64,000 bases of DNA from Gemmatimonadota bacterium (GCA_040388535.1 JAZKBR010000004.1:62001-126000); one strand, 5' to 3'; positions 1 through 8,591 are shown, counted from the first letter of the stretch. Notes: generated by a model not told the origin, from the sequence alone. Numbers and translations are program-made.

Positions 1-126
1 CACCATCCAGAGTGCGGGCAGGAGCAACGCCATTTTGGTGGGGTACTTGGGATACAACGCTTCGAGCTTCGCGAGCGTCGGGCCCACAAAGACCGGTGCG
101 TATGCTTCAGCGGAGTGCGAACTCAC
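1..126 (-). CDS. nuoE: NADH-quinone oxidoreductase subunit E (NuoE), 5' part only
   Basis: The first 42 codons are visible before the gene runs off the window's left edge. They begin at a GTG (126-124) that overlaps the nuoD stop as GTGA. The stretch LEALYPKYPTKMALLLPALW matches the N-terminal helical region of the 24-kDa NuoE subunit, which carries a 2Fe-2S cluster in the NADH-dehydrogenase arm of complex I. The cluster-binding cysteines lie outside the window. Position directly after nuoD in the nuoABCDE order supports the call. Confidence 0.85.
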   Translation of the reverse strand, partial: MSSHSAEAYAPVFVGPTLAKLEALYPKYPTKMALLLPALWMV

Positions 127-1409
127 CGATCGATCTCTCCCATCACGATGTCGACGCTCGCGTTGATCGCGATCACGTCTGAAAGGAGCGCGCCTTCGCA
201 GAGCCGTGGCAGCGCCGCCAGATTGAGAAACGAGGGCGGGCGGATCCGCCAGCGAACCGGCTTGGCAGTACCGTCGGAGACGAGGTAGTAGCCCAGTTCG
301 CCCTTGGGATTCTCGACGCCGAGGTAGACCTCGCCAGAGGGCGGCTTGACGCCTTCCATCACCTGCTTGAAATGGAAGATCATCGCTTCCATGTCGCTCA
401 TCGCCTTTGACTTCGGCGGCAGGATGACGCGCGGATCGGACACGTTGATCGGGCCGGGCTTCAGGCGATCGAGGGCCTGATCGAGAATGCGCACCGACTG
501 GTACATCTCCTCGAGCCGGACGCGGTACCGATCATAGATGTCGCCGTGCTCACCGATCGGCACATCGAAATCGAACTCGTCGTAGCCGAGATACGGGCGA
601 TCCTTGCGGACATCGTAGTCGACGCCGCTGGCGCGCAGCATCGGCCCCGACAGCGAGTAATTGATCGCGTCCTCGGCCGACATCACCCCGACGCCCTGGG
701 TGCGTCCGCACCAGATCGCGTTGCGAGTGAACATCGTGTCCACTTCGTTCAGCACCTTCGGGAAGGTCCGCGTGAAGTCACGGAGTCCCGCTTCCCATCC
801 CTCGGGGATGTCGGCCATCATGCCACCGACGCGCGAGACCGAAGTCGTCAGGCGGGCGCCAGTCCAGGATTCCTGGAGATTGTAGATCCGCTCGCGCTCC
901 TCGAACATCCAGAGGAACGGCGTAAAGGCACCGAGGTCGATGCCCGTCGTGCCGGCCCAGACCAGATGCGAAATGATCCGGCTCATCTCGCAGGCGATCA
1001 CGCGCAGCAGGCGGCAGCGTTCGGTGACCTCGATGCCCATCAGGGCCTCGGCCGCAAGCGCGAAGGCGACATTGTTCGCCATCGGCGCGAGATAGTCGGT
1101 GCGGTCGGTGAGCGGAATGATCTGGTTGTAGTGGCGGTACTCGCCGAGCTTCTCGAAGCCGGAATGCAGGTAACCGATGTGCGGGATCACCCGCTTCACC
1201 GTCTCGCCTTCGAGCTCGACCACCAGTCGGAGCACGCCGTGCGTGGCCGGGTGCTGCGGGCCGATGTTGACCAGCATATGTTCGGCGCCGAAGTCATCGT
1301 GCACCGACTCGCTGGGCCGACGTGCGATGCCGAGCGGGACGTTGCGCACCTGCCCGCTGTGATCGAGCGTCGGCGTGGAGAGCTGCATCTCGATCGTGCG
1401 TGTGCTCAC
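123..1409 (-). CDS. nuoD: NADH-quinone oxidoreductase subunit D (NuoD, 49-kDa)
   Basis: A 428-residue subunit of the peripheral arm of respiratory complex I that forms the quinone-reduction site together with NuoB. The family hallmarks are visible: PQHPATHG at about 51-58 (quinone-site histidine), DRTDYLAPMANN near 102-113 (quinone-site tyrosine) and the universal C-terminal end MGEIDR. It starts with ATG overlapping the nuoC stop (ATGA), and its stop overlaps the nuoE start, so translation is probably coupled. Length is normal for a stand-alone NuoD, not a NuoCD fusion. Confidence 0.97.
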   Translation of the reverse strand: MSTRTIEMQLSTPTLDHSGQVRNVPLGIARRPSESVHDDFGAEHMLVNIGPQHPATHGVLRLVVELEGETVKRVIPHIGYLHSGFEKLGEYRHYNQIIPLTDRTDYLAPMANNVAFALAAEALMGIEVTERCRLLRVIACEMSRIISHLVWAGTTGIDLGAFTPFLWMFEERERIYNLQESWTGARLTTSVSRVGGMMADIPEGWEAGLRDFTRTFPKVLNEVDTMFTRNAIWCGRTQGVGVMSAEDAINYSLSGPMLRASGVDYDVRKDRPYLGYDEFDFDVPIGEHGDIYDRYRVRLEEMYQSVRILDQALDRLKPGPINVSDPRVILPPKSKAMSDMEAMIFHFKQVMEGVKPPSGEVYLGVENPKGELGYYLVSDGTAKPVRWRIRPPSFLNLAALPRLCEGALLSDVIAINASVDIVMGEIDR

Positions 1410-2044
1410 GGCAATGGCCCCCGGCCGCTCTCGGCAAGCCGCTGCTGCATATCCTTGGGGAGTTCGCGATACGCCTCGGAAATGGAGAGCTCTTCCAGGG
1501 AGTAATGCGCCTCAGGATTGGCGTTGAGTGCCTGACGGGTCTGTTCGGCGCGCGACCAGTGGCCGCGCAAGGGGAAGGACTTCCGCAGCGGGTGACCCTC
1601 GGAGTAGGTCTCCCACATCAGGATCCGTCGCAGGTCGCCGTGTCCGGCAAAGACCACCCCGAACATGTCCCAGGCCTCGCGCTCGAGCCACTCGGCACCG
1701 TACCAGAGATCGGTCACCGTCGCGACATCGAGCGGACCTTCGGGATCGAGACCGATCTTTACGCGCAGGTCGACCCGACGTGCGAGCGACCGGAGCTGGT
1801 AGACGACTTCCAGCTCGCGCTCGCGATCGCGGTATTCCACGCAAGTGATGTCGGTGAGGTAATTGAAGCGCTGCGCCGCGTCGCGCTGCAGGTACGCGAG
1901 GATCGCGTGCGCAGCTGCTCGGGTCACGTAGAGCACCGTCTGGCCATTCACCACGTGACTGCGGACAACACCTTCCGGGAAGCGCGCCCTCGCGGCGGCC
2001 ACACTCGCTGCGGCATCGTCGGCGACGGTGACCGGCTCGGTCAC
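1406..2044 (-). CDS. nuoC: NADH-quinone oxidoreductase subunit C (NuoC, 30-kDa)
   Basis: A 212-residue peripheral-arm subunit of complex I. The signature [20 protein letters not shown] followed by [15 protein letters not shown] is the standard 30-kDa block. The longest open frame extends about 100 codons upstream into nuoB, but that part has no family similarity. I chose GTG at 2044-2042, which overlaps the nuoB stop as GTGA and gives [10 protein letters not shown] as the N-terminus. It lies between nuoB and nuoD in the usual order. Confidence 0.94.
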   Translation of the reverse strand: MTEPVTVADDAAASVAAARARFPEGVVRSHVVNGQTVLYVTRAAAHAILAYLQRDAAQRFNYLTDITCVEYRDRERELEVVYQLRSLARRVDLRVKIGLDPEGPLDVATVTDLWYGAEWLEREAWDMFGVVFAGHGDLRRILMWETYSEGHPLRKSFPLRGHWSRAEQTRQALNANPEAHYSLEELSISEAYRELPKDMQQRLAESGRGPLP

Positions 2045-2667
2045 GCCGACCTCGTCTGCTGCACCGAGTTGCCGAAGGGCTCGGAGACTTCGTCGATCTC
2101 CTCCGGGCGACGGAAGAGACCATCCGGACCGATCATATGTTCGACCCGGAGCGTGGGATCGGCGAGCGACTCCCCGCGGATCTTCTTCTGGAGCAGCAGA
2201 ATGGCGTAGAGCAGCCCTTCGGGACGCGGCGGGCAGCCTGGCACGTAGACATCGACCGGGATGATGGTATCGATCCCCTGCACCATCGAGTAGGTATCGA
2301 AGATCCCGCCCGAGGAGGCGCAGGCACCCATCGAGATGGCCCACTTGGGCTGCGGCATCTGGTCCCAGACTCGCCGGATGACGGGCGCGAGCTTGAACGG
2401 CAATCGCCCGGCGCAGATGAGCACGTCGGCCTGGCGGGGCGAGAAGCTCATCCGCTCCATCCCGAAGCGGGCGATATCGAAGCGGGATGCGGCGGTTGCC
2501 ATGAACTCGATGGCGCAGCAGGCTGTGCCGAACGGCATCGGCCAGAGCGAATTGGCGCGACCCCAGTTGGCGAGGAAATCGAGGCGGGTGGTCACCCAGT
2601 TGGGCGAGACCGACTCGTAAACGGGGTCAGTCTGTTCGCCGGGGCCCGGTGGCAGGGTCAATCCCAT
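2041..2667 (-). CDS. nuoB: NADH-quinone oxidoreductase subunit B (NuoB, 20-kDa, cluster N2)
   Basis: A 208-residue subunit that carries the terminal 4Fe-4S cluster N2, next to the quinone site. Likely ligands are the tandem cysteines C50-C51 ([11 protein letters not shown]), C116 (MGACASSGG) and C145 (VPGCPPRPE). The ATG at 2667 was chosen because the sequence upstream of MGLTLPPG has no family similarity and lies within nuoA. It overlaps the end of nuoA by 10 bases and nuoC by 4. Confidence 0.96.
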   Translation of the reverse strand: MGLTLPPGPGEQTDPVYESVSPNWVTTRLDFLANWGRANSLWPMPFGTACCAIEFMATAASRFDIARFGMERMSFSPRQADVLICAGRLPFKLAPVIRRVWDQMPQPKWAISMGACASSGGIFDTYSMVQGIDTIIPVDVYVPGCPPRPEGLLYAILLLQKKIRGESLADPTLRVEHMIGPDGLFRRPEEIDEVSEPFGNSVQQTRSA

Positions 2668-3023
2668 TGCAGTGCGCCTCGCTTCCAGATGTAGAGATAC
2701 CCCACGGCGAGGATCAGCACGAAGGTCAGCATTTCCAGGAAGAGGACGCCGCCCATGGCACGGAGCTGCTGAAAGGCGACGGCCCACGGAATCATGAAAA
2801 TGGTTTCGATGTCGAAAATGATGAACAGCATCGCCACGAGGTAGAACTTGACCGAAAACCGCTCCCGGGCATCGCCAATGACCGGCATTCCCGACTCGTA
2901 CGCCGCCAGCTTGGTCGCGGTCGGCCGATACGAGGAAAGGAGCCCGGACGCGACGATAATGAGGATCGCGTTGGCAACGACGAAGAGGAACAGCAGGACG
3001 ATGGGGACGTACGGTTGAAGCAT
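2658..3023 (-). CDS. nuoA: NADH-quinone oxidoreductase subunit A (NuoA)
   Basis: A 121-residue membrane subunit of complex I with three predicted TM helices. It contains the conserved [20 protein letters not shown] loop (usually YECG in relatives; here Ser replaces the Cys) and [11 protein letters not shown]. It is the first gene of the nuo operon. The ATG at 3023 follows a good purine-rich ribosome site (GGCGGAG, about 6 bases upstream), whereas the longer open frame runs back through the promoter and dcd. Confidence 0.95.
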   Translation of the reverse strand: MLQPYVPIVLLFLFVVANAILIIVASGLLSSYRPTATKLAAYESGMPVIGDARERFSVKFYLVAMLFIIFDIETIFMIPWAVAFQQLRAMGGVLFLEMLTFVLILAVGYLYIWKRGALQWD

Positions 3024-3038
3024 TCGTGACTCCGCCTC

Positions 3039-3052
3039 GTGAAAACTTTCAC
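3039..3052. promoter_or_regulatory. Palindrome GTGAAA-AC-TTTCAC in the nuoA leader
   Basis: A perfect 6-bp inverted repeat with a 2-base centre. It lies between the predicted nuoA -10 element and the nuoA ribosome site, about 16-29 bases upstream of the start codon. Position and symmetry fit a repressor operator for the nuo operon. No matching regulator is visible nearby. Confidence 0.4.
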
Positions 3053-3063
3053 AACCGTTCGTA

Positions 3064-3092
3064 AACCTACTGGTTCCAAGGGGGTAATTCAA
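3064..3092 (-). promoter_or_regulatory. Candidate sigma-70-type promoter of the nuo operon
   Basis: On the minus strand TTGAAT (3092-3087) is followed after exactly 17 bases by TAGGTT (3069-3064). Transcription would begin about 35 bases upstream of nuoA and include the 3039-3052 palindrome. Confidence 0.5.
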
Positions 3093-3129
3093 CTCAGACG
3101 CGGAGTTCTCGGAAGGCCGGGAGGGTCCA

Positions 3130-3135
3130 TATATT
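3130..3135 (+). promoter_or_regulatory. Candidate -10 element TATATT upstream of dcd
   Basis: TATATT stands out in a GC-rich leader 56 bases before the dcd start. There is no convincing -35 element. The same hexamer occurs upstream of pepA (42684-42689, minus) and upstream of the Big_1-M8 gene (50658-50663, plus). Confidence 0.3.
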
Positions 3136-3190
3136 CCCGCGCCGCCCAGTGCGGCTCCCCCCACCTCCCTCCACCCCCAGGCAGGCTGCA

Positions 3191-3751
3191 ATGTCGATCA
3201 AGTCGGACCGCTGGATCCGCCGGATGGCCAAGGAACACGGGATGATCGAACCCTTCACCGACGGGCAGGTCCGCTCCGGCGGCATCTCCTACGGGGTCTC
3301 GTCCTACGGCTACGATATGCGGGTCGCCGATGAGTTCAGGATCTTCACCAACGTCCTCTCGGCCGTGGTCGATCCCAAGAACTTCGACGAGAAGAGCTTC
3401 GTGGAGTGGAAGGGGGACGTCTGTGTGGTGCCGCCGAACTCGTTCGCGCTGGCACGCTCGGTCGAGTACTTCCGGATTCCCCGGAACGTCCTGACGATCT
3501 GTGTGGGAAAGTCGACCTACGCCCGCTGCGGCATCATCACCAACGTGACGCCGTTCGAGCCGGAGTGGGAAGGCCACGTGACGCTCGAAATCAGCAACAC
3601 GACCCCCCTCCCGGCCCGGATCTACGCCAATGAGGGGATCTGCCAGGTCCTCTTCTTCGAGGCCGACGACGACGACATCTGCGAAACCAGCTACGCCGAC
3701 AAGAAGGGGAAGTACCAGAAGCAGCGCGGCGTGACCCTGCCCCGGCTCTAG
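3191..3751 (+). CDS. dcd: dCTP deaminase
   Basis: A 186-residue cytosolic enzyme that deaminates dCTP to dUTP for thymidylate synthesis. It carries the family blocks [11 protein letters not shown] (105-115) and [20 protein letters not shown] (126-145), the latter holding the probable catalytic Glu133. The C-terminus [15 protein letters not shown] matches the nucleotide-closing tail. ATG at 3191 was chosen because the 14 upstream codons are proline-rich leader without family similarity. It could instead be the bifunctional dCTP deaminase/dUTPase type, which sequence reading alone does not separate. It is transcribed divergently from nuo. Confidence 0.95.
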   Translation: MSIKSDRWIRRMAKEHGMIEPFTDGQVRSGGISYGVSSYGYDMRVADEFRIFTNVLSAVVDPKNFDEKSFVEWKGDVCVVPPNSFALARSVEYFRIPRNVLTICVGKSTYARCGIITNVTPFEPEWEGHVTLEISNTTPLPARIYANEGICQVLFFEADDDDICETSYADKKGKYQKQRGVTLPRL

Positions 3752-3772
3752 GAGACTGGAGATTCGAGAGTG

Positions 3773-3813
3773 TCATCCTGAGCGCGGCCCGCGAAGCGGG
3801 CGGAGTCGAAGGA
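3773..3813. repeat. Interspersed TCATCCTGAGCG...CGAAGGA repeat, copy 1
   Basis: In the 131-base gap between dcd and pilT lies TCATCCTGAGCG, then a small hairpin (GCCCGC-GAA-GCGGGC), then AGTCGAAGGA. The outer parts match the 22-base element at 14648-14669 read on the other strand. Such elements occur as intergenic repeats in many GC-rich genomes. The rest of the gap shows no gene. Confidence 0.5.
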
Positions 3814-3882
3814 GCGGAACTCCGCCCCCTCGCTTCGCTCCGGGCGACGGATTCCAGCCTGGCGGTCTCTCGTCGCTAGCCG

Positions 3883-4983
3883 CTATTGAAACTGCAGGTT
3901 GCGCTCGAAGTCGGCCGGGGAGGTTGCCGCCCCCTTGGCGACTTCGAGCGTGATGTGCTGCTTGCTGTACAACTCCATCAGGTGCTGGTCGAAGGTCTGC
4001 ATGCCGTACTGGATCCGCCCTTCCGCGATGTGATCGCGTATCTCGCTGGTCTTGTCGGCGTCGGCCACACACTCCGCGATCGTCGGCGTGTTTCGCATCA
4101 CCTCCACCGCCACCACTCGCCCCTGCCCGTCCGCCCTCGGCAAGAGCCGCTGCGAGATGACGGCCTTCAGCGACTCCGCCAGGCGCAGCCGTGCGCCGGC
4201 CTGCTCACTCGGATCAAAGACGGAGACCAGGCGCGCGATGGTGCGCTGGGCATCGGTCGTGTGCACCGTGCTGAACACCATGTGCCCGGTCTCGGCGGCC
4301 TTGAGCGCGATATCAATCGTGGCCCGATCGCGCATTTCGCCGACGAGAATGATGTCAGGATCCTGACGCAGCGCCGCACGCAGTGCCGCCTCGAAGCTCT
4401 CGGTGTCGGTGCCGATCTCGCGCTGGATGACATTGCTGCGGACGTCCTTGTGGAGAAACTCGATCGGGTCCTCGATCGTGACGATCTTCCCGGCCTTCAG
4501 ACTGTTGACGTAGGCGACCATCGCCGCGAGCGTCGACGACTTGCCGCTTCCGGTGGTGCCCGTGAGCAGGACCAGGCCACGCTCTTCCATGGCGATCTGG
4601 CTGAGTACCGAAGGAAGACCCAGACTTTCAAAGGTCGGGAGTACGTCGGCAATGCTGCGGAGTACCGCGGAGAGGGAGCCACGCTGGGAGCAGATGTTGA
4701 CGCGGAAGCGTCCGATCCCCTGTACAGAATATGAACAGTCTACGTCCTTGAGGTCGCGGATCATCGCCTCGACCGTCTGCGCCGTGGCCTTTTTCGCGTT
4801 GATCAGGATTTCCCCGGCAATCGCTGCCGTATCCGCCGGGGTCAGTGCGGGGAGGCCGGCGACAGCCACCATCTCGCCGCGAACCCGGATCCGGAAGGAA
4901 GCGCCCGCGCAGATATGCACGTCGGAGGCCTTGAGTTCATTGGCTTTCTTGAGAATCGCATTGAACGTGTCGAGCAGGGCCAT
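3883..4983 (-). CDS. pilT: PilT-type twitching-motility ATPase
   Basis: A 366-residue cytoplasmic hexameric ATPase of the type IV pilus retraction (GspE/PilT) family. Visible are the Walker A TGTTGSGKSS (141-150), the Asp box IEDPIEFLH near 175, Walker B DPDIILVGEMRD near 213 and the His box GHMVFSTVHT near 237. The N-terminal LKASDVHICAG is the PilT PAS-like domain signature. The start at MALLDTF (4983) removes 8 weak upstream codons. It stands alone with no other pil genes here, so PilT versus PilU cannot be decided. Confidence 0.9.
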   Translation of the reverse strand: MALLDTFNAILKKANELKASDVHICAGASFRIRVRGEMVAVAGLPALTPADTAAIAGEILINAKKATAQTVEAMIRDLKDVDCSYSVQGIGRFRVNICSQRGSLSAVLRSIADVLPTFESLGLPSVLSQIAMEERGLVLLTGTTGSGKSSTLAAMVAYVNSLKAGKIVTIEDPIEFLHKDVRSNVIQREIGTDTESFEAALRAALRQDPDIILVGEMRDRATIDIALKAAETGHMVFSTVHTTDAQRTIARLVSVFDPSEQAGARLRLAESLKAVISQRLLPRADGQGRVVAVEVMRNTPTIAECVADADKTSEIRDHIAEGRIQYGMQTFDQHLMELYSKQHITLEVAKGAATSPADFERNLQFQ

Positions 4984-5064
4984 CAGCACTCCAGCAGAGT
5001 CGGGCAACGGGGGAAGAGCCGGTCGTCCCCGTTCCCGAGTGCAAGGTCCGCGCCTTCCGCCGCT

Positions 5065-6978
5065 TCAGACCGCCGTCAACTTCCTGGCTGCGGTCACGGC
5101 CCGCCAGCTCCCCAGTTCGCCCTCCATGATCCGCGCCGCTTCCGCGCCAATCTCGCCGATGGAACTGCTGTCGACCGGGTCGAGATGATCCAGGCGCCAG
5201 ATGAGCTCCTTGAGCCGCGGCGCGACCCCTGCTGACCTGATCGCAATGCTCTCGAGATCACTGGTGCCGAGGAAGCCGTGCACGGCCGACGCGAGCGCGG
5301 GAAGCCCCACGCCGATCGCCCCGAGGATCGCAGCGGTCATCCCGGGGTTGCTGATCCAGCTCGAGAGGAGCCGCTCGGGCGCGTGCACAAGATTCCCCAG
5401 CGCCACGAGCAGCGCAACGAGGAAGAGCGCCTCGGCGAGCCGCTCCAGCGGGTGAACGATCGCACGGCCTCGATCCCGGGCCGCCGCATGAAAAACTTGC
5501 TGATGCTCGAGTTCCTGATCCCGGAGAAGCAGGCGGCACGCTTCGAGGTGGGCCCGGTCAAACGATCCGGTGATGAGCCCCGCTTGGCGAGCCACGCTGC
5601 GGAGGTACCAGCCAACCCACGAAGTGCGCGGGTCGCCGTCCAGCGCGATCGCAGGGAGCCGAACGGCAGGAGTCGTTCGACCGATCGCCCAGAGGACGCC
5701 GAGATGCCGCAAACGCTCGGCGAGCGCGCGGTAGTCAAGCCAACGCTCGTGGAGTCGGCCGCGCCTGCCCCAGTAGACGTTGGCAAATACCACCAACAGG
5801 ATCAATGCTTCGGCACTGAGGCAAATGTTGTGGATGAGGTCCGCTGTCGGCGAGTGCCCCGCTTCGCCCCCCCACCCTTCGGCGACGGTGCCAACGAAGG
5901 CCGCAACGACCGCAAGCCACGCGAGTGCAAAGACCCGAGAGTATGTCGCGCGGAACTCCGCGGCATAGCGTGCTGCAAGCGCGTCAGCCCAGCCGTAGTG
6001 CTCCGCGAAGTGTGCAACCGCCGCCACTCGGGCTTGCTCCGGCATGCCGCGCCATTGCCACTCCCAACGGGTTCGTGCCAGATCGATCGGATCCGGCGCC
6101 GGCGCCAGCCGCACCATGCGGAGCAATGTCCTGGCCACCCGCGGGAACCACGCCGGATCATCCGGGCGACGGTGGAGCGCGGTTCCGATCAGGTCGAAGA
6201 GCGTGGCGCGCCGGGCGGGTGGCAGTCTCTCCTCGAAATATTCCTTACGCAGGTCGAGCTCGTCGCCGTGATGACTCTTCGCACGGTCGGGAGGCGCCAG
6301 GAGGCGGGCAACCTGCTCGCGGAGCGCCATGGTCCAGTCGTCGGGCTCCGCGACATCGGGCCGCGACTCGAGCCGGACACTGCGCGGCGTTCGCGGATTG
6401 AATCGCAGAATCGGCACGTCCGCCTGTCTGGCTGCCTGCACCAGCGTCGCAGTGCCACCTGGCCCACGTGCCGGGCTGCCATCCCAGACCACGAGGAGCA
6501 GGTCACATTGATCGACCAGCACGCGTGCCAGCGGCGAGTAGGCATCAAATGCGCGCTCGCCGTCGGGCGCGGTGCGTGCTCGACCGTCCAGTACGGTCAG
6601 GTGATCGGCGCGCTTGAGCAGTCGCCGGTACTGACGCATGGCGTCATCATCATCGCGAAAGTCGCGCGCGTATTCCTCTTCCACGAACGGCAGGACGGCG
6701 TGCAGGCGCCACCCCGAAGTGGCGGTCGCAGCGCGCGCGCCGATCTGATCGGTGCCCGCGGCGAGTCCGCTCAGCACGACCAGATCTGGTCCTCCCGGGG
6801 CATAGCCGCTCCCCGGTCGACCGGCGTGGTGATGGACCTCGGCACGGATGGTGACGAGTGCGCGACGGATGAAGGTCTCGAGCGGACCCTCGGCCTCAGG
6901 TGGGAGTCGATCGGGCCGGTGCCCCGCAATGGCGACCCGGAACGAGCACTTCGGGAGTGGTGGTGAGCTGGCTGGCAT
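5065..6978 (-). CDS. SLOG-like Rossmann-domain protein with four TM segments (SLATT-like), putative conflict-system component
   Basis: A protein of 637 residues. Residues 14-200 form a Rossmann-like sensor: VAIAGHRPDRLP (15-26), PDLVVLSGLAAGTDQIGARA (64-83, the GxAxGTDxxA pattern of SLOG/DprA-like folds) and CDLLLVVWDGSPARGPGGTA (158-177). A basic linker follows, then hydrophobic helices at about 348-365 and 380-403 trailed by RWLDYRALAERLRHLGVLW (412-430), a pattern like SMODS/SLOG-associated 2TM (SLATT) effectors. A second TM pair lies near 513-533 and 546-567. Known SLOG domains bind nucleotides or their derivatives, and SLATT domains are proposed pore formers. The assignment comes from pattern reading only. 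It is divergent from the TIR gene. ATG at 6978 was chosen just before the Rossmann core. Confidence 0.6.
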   Translation of the reverse strand: MPASSPPLPKCSFRVAIAGHRPDRLPPEAEGPLETFIRRALVTIRAEVHHHAGRPGSGYAPGGPDLVVLSGLAAGTDQIGARAATATSGWRLHAVLPFVEEEYARDFRDDDDAMRQYRRLLKRADHLTVLDGRARTAPDGERAFDAYSPLARVLVDQCDLLLVVWDGSPARGPGGTATLVQAARQADVPILRFNPRTPRSVRLESRPDVAEPDDWTMALREQVARLLAPPDRAKSHHGDELDLRKEYFEERLPPARRATLFDLIGTALHRRPDDPAWFPRVARTLLRMVRLAPAPDPIDLARTRWEWQWRGMPEQARVAAVAHFAEHYGWADALAARYAAEFRATYSRVFALAWLAVVAAFVGTVAEGWGGEAGHSPTADLIHNICLSAEALILLVVFANVYWGRRGRLHERWLDYRALAERLRHLGVLWAIGRTTPAVRLPAIALDGDPRTSWVGWYLRSVARQAGLITGSFDRAHLEACRLLLRDQELEHQQVFHAAARDRGRAIVHPLERLAEALFLVALLVALGNLVHAPERLLSSWISNPGMTAAILGAIGVGLPALASAVHGFLGTSDLESIAIRSAGVAPRLKELIWRLDHLDPVDSSSIGEIGAEAARIMEGELGSWRAVTAARKLTAV

Positions 6979-7026
6979 CCGGATCACGGGTAGGAGCTTC
7001 GGGGATATCGCCCCGACTGGCCGTGG

Positions 7027-7045
7027 CCGCAACCCCCGGTTGCGG
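7027..7045. promoter_or_regulatory. 8-bp perfect hairpin between the divergent SLOG and TIR genes
   Basis: CCGCAACC-CCC-GGTTGCGG lies in the 116-base divergent gap (6979-7094). A weaker symmetric GGGGATATCGCCCC lies about 25 bases upstream. There is no T-run, so it is more likely an operator or leader structure than a terminator. No obvious -35/-10 pair or strong ribosome site is visible for either gene. Confidence 0.4.
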
Positions 7046-7094
7046 TGAGGGACGGCGCCCAGCAACTTGGTCCATCCCCTTTCCGCGTGGGTTG

Positions 7095-8582
7095 ATGGCG
7101 CACGACGTCTTCATCTCCTACTCCAGCACCGACCAGCCCGCGGCCCTCGCCGTACTGCACGGGATGGAGGCCGCCGGCATCCGCTGCTGGATCGCGCCCC
7201 GCGACATCGAGCCAGGCGCCATCTGGGCCCAGTCGATCATGGAAGGGATCACCGGCTGTCGCGTCATGGTGGTCGTCTTCTCGGCCAACGCAAATCGCTC
7301 CCCGCATGTCATCAACGAGGTGGACGCGGCGGTCCGGAAGGGTGCCATCATCGTCCCTTACCGGATCGAGGATGTGTTGCCGGATGGCGCGATGGAGTAC
7401 CACCTCCGTACGCGTCACTGGCTGGATGCCCTCACCCCCAACACTACTCAGCACACCGCCGAGCTTGCGGCGCAGGTCGGTGCCATCCTGCAATCGCACC
7501 CGTCGACGCGCACGATGCCGACGCCGCCGCCGCGCCCGATGCCGAAGGACCTCCCGCCGCGGCGCCCTCCCAACGCTCCGGCACAGACCCGTCGTTGGCG
7601 GCTTCCCTCGACGCCGGCAGGATGGCAACGCTTCCGCCTCGCGAGCATCACCGGCGCTGCAGCAGTGCTTGCCTTGTTCTTCTGGTTCAGCAGGGATCGG
7701 CCGGTGGGCAAGGTCGCCATCACGGTGCGCGAAGTGAGCGGCTCCGGAAACAACCAGTCTTCGATCCGGATGACCAGCGGGCAGCTCCGCTTCTTCGAGG
7801 CGGGTGACAACATTCCGGCAGCGGGTCAGCGAGCGTACACGCAACGTTTTCTCGCGAGCGCGACGCGATACGTCGATGTCGAGGTGCAGCTTGACTACGA
7901 AGCACCCAATCGAGAGATCACGGTACCGATCGCATGCACGCTGACATCGAAGGGTGGCCAGGTCATCACCGCCATCACCATCAACGCGAAGATCCAGCCG
8001 AGTTGGACCTCGTCGTTGCACGTGCAGGGCTGGGGGAGTGCCGCTGGCGGGTTCTGGAAGCCTGACCGCTACCGGGTCGAGTGTCGTTATGGCGACAAGC
8101 TGCTTGGAAGGAACTGGTTCGAGGTAACCACGGATGCGAGCAGGGTCTCCAGCGCCGTAACCCCGGCGCCGCGCAACGATGCGCCCCTCGCCGAGGCGAG
8201 TCCATGGCGGGAGATCCGGGCGCGGGTCACCGGGATTCGTACCTTCGCGATGGGTGATGCGGTGCCGGAGATGGCGGCACGGCAGACCACGACCTCGTTC
8301 CCGGCGTCAAGCACCGGATATGTCGGTGTCGAGGTGACTCTCGCCTTCGATGCCCCCGGTCGGCGCTTGCAGGCGTCGCTCAACTGTCGCGTCCTGCGCA
8401 ACCGGACCGAGGAGATGGGGCGGATGGCACTCGCCTACGACATCAATGCGAGCTGGCAGTCCGCGTGGGCCGCACGCGGTTACGGTCGCTCGGCCCCGGG
8501 AGTCTGGACGCCAGGAAAGTATCTCGTCGCCTGTGATGACGGGCGACGCACCCTCGCGCAGACTCCCTTCGAGATTCGCTGA
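7095..8582 (+). CDS. TIR-domain membrane protein with two tandem extracytoplasmic repeats
   Basis: A 495-residue protein with an N-terminal TIR domain (1-135): HDVFISYSSTDQPAALAVLH, CWIAPRDIEPG (31-41) and SPHVINEVDAAV with the probable catalytic Glu75 of NAD-cleaving TIRs. A Pro-rich basic linker (140-176) leads to one TM helix (181-198). The rest is two homologous units, about 206-345 and 371-495, sharing YVxVEVxLxxxAPxR, an INA...W motif and FWKPDRYRVEC/VWTPGKYLVAC. Each holds two cysteines exactly 49 residues apart (281/330 and 431/480), suggesting a disulfide outside the membrane. NADase function is inferred from the family. The partner is probably the divergent SLOG protein. It converges on the next gene with only 9 bases between stops. 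Confidence 0.8.
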   Translation: MAHDVFISYSSTDQPAALAVLHGMEAAGIRCWIAPRDIEPGAIWAQSIMEGITGCRVMVVVFSANANRSPHVINEVDAAVRKGAIIVPYRIEDVLPDGAMEYHLRTRHWLDALTPNTTQHTAELAAQVGAILQSHPSTRTMPTPPPRPMPKDLPPRRPPNAPAQTRRWRLPSTPAGWQRFRLASITGAAAVLALFFWFSRDRPVGKVAITVREVSGSGNNQSSIRMTSGQLRFFEAGDNIPAAGQRAYTQRFLASATRYVDVEVQLDYEAPNREITVPIACTLTSKGGQVITAITINAKIQPSWTSSLHVQGWGSAAGGFWKPDRYRVECRYGDKLLGRNWFEVTTDASRVSSAVTPAPRNDAPLAEASPWREIRARVTGIRTFAMGDAVPEMAARQTTTSFPASSTGYVGVEVTLAFDAPGRRLQASLNCRVLRNRTEEMGRMALAYDINASWQSAWAARGYGRSAPGVWTPGKYLVACDDGRRTLAQTPFEIR

Positions 8583-8591
8583 CCAGCACGC

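Noticed and set aside
5278..6966. 562-codon plus-strand open frame antisense to the SLOG protein
   Set aside because: It has no coherent domain pattern, is Arg/Gly/Pro-rich as expected for the reverse frame of a GC-rich gene, and the minus-strand frame has clear Rossmann and TM segments. The same reasoning excludes the long antisense frames at 546-1505, 27234-28496, 28349-29710 and 59719-60993.
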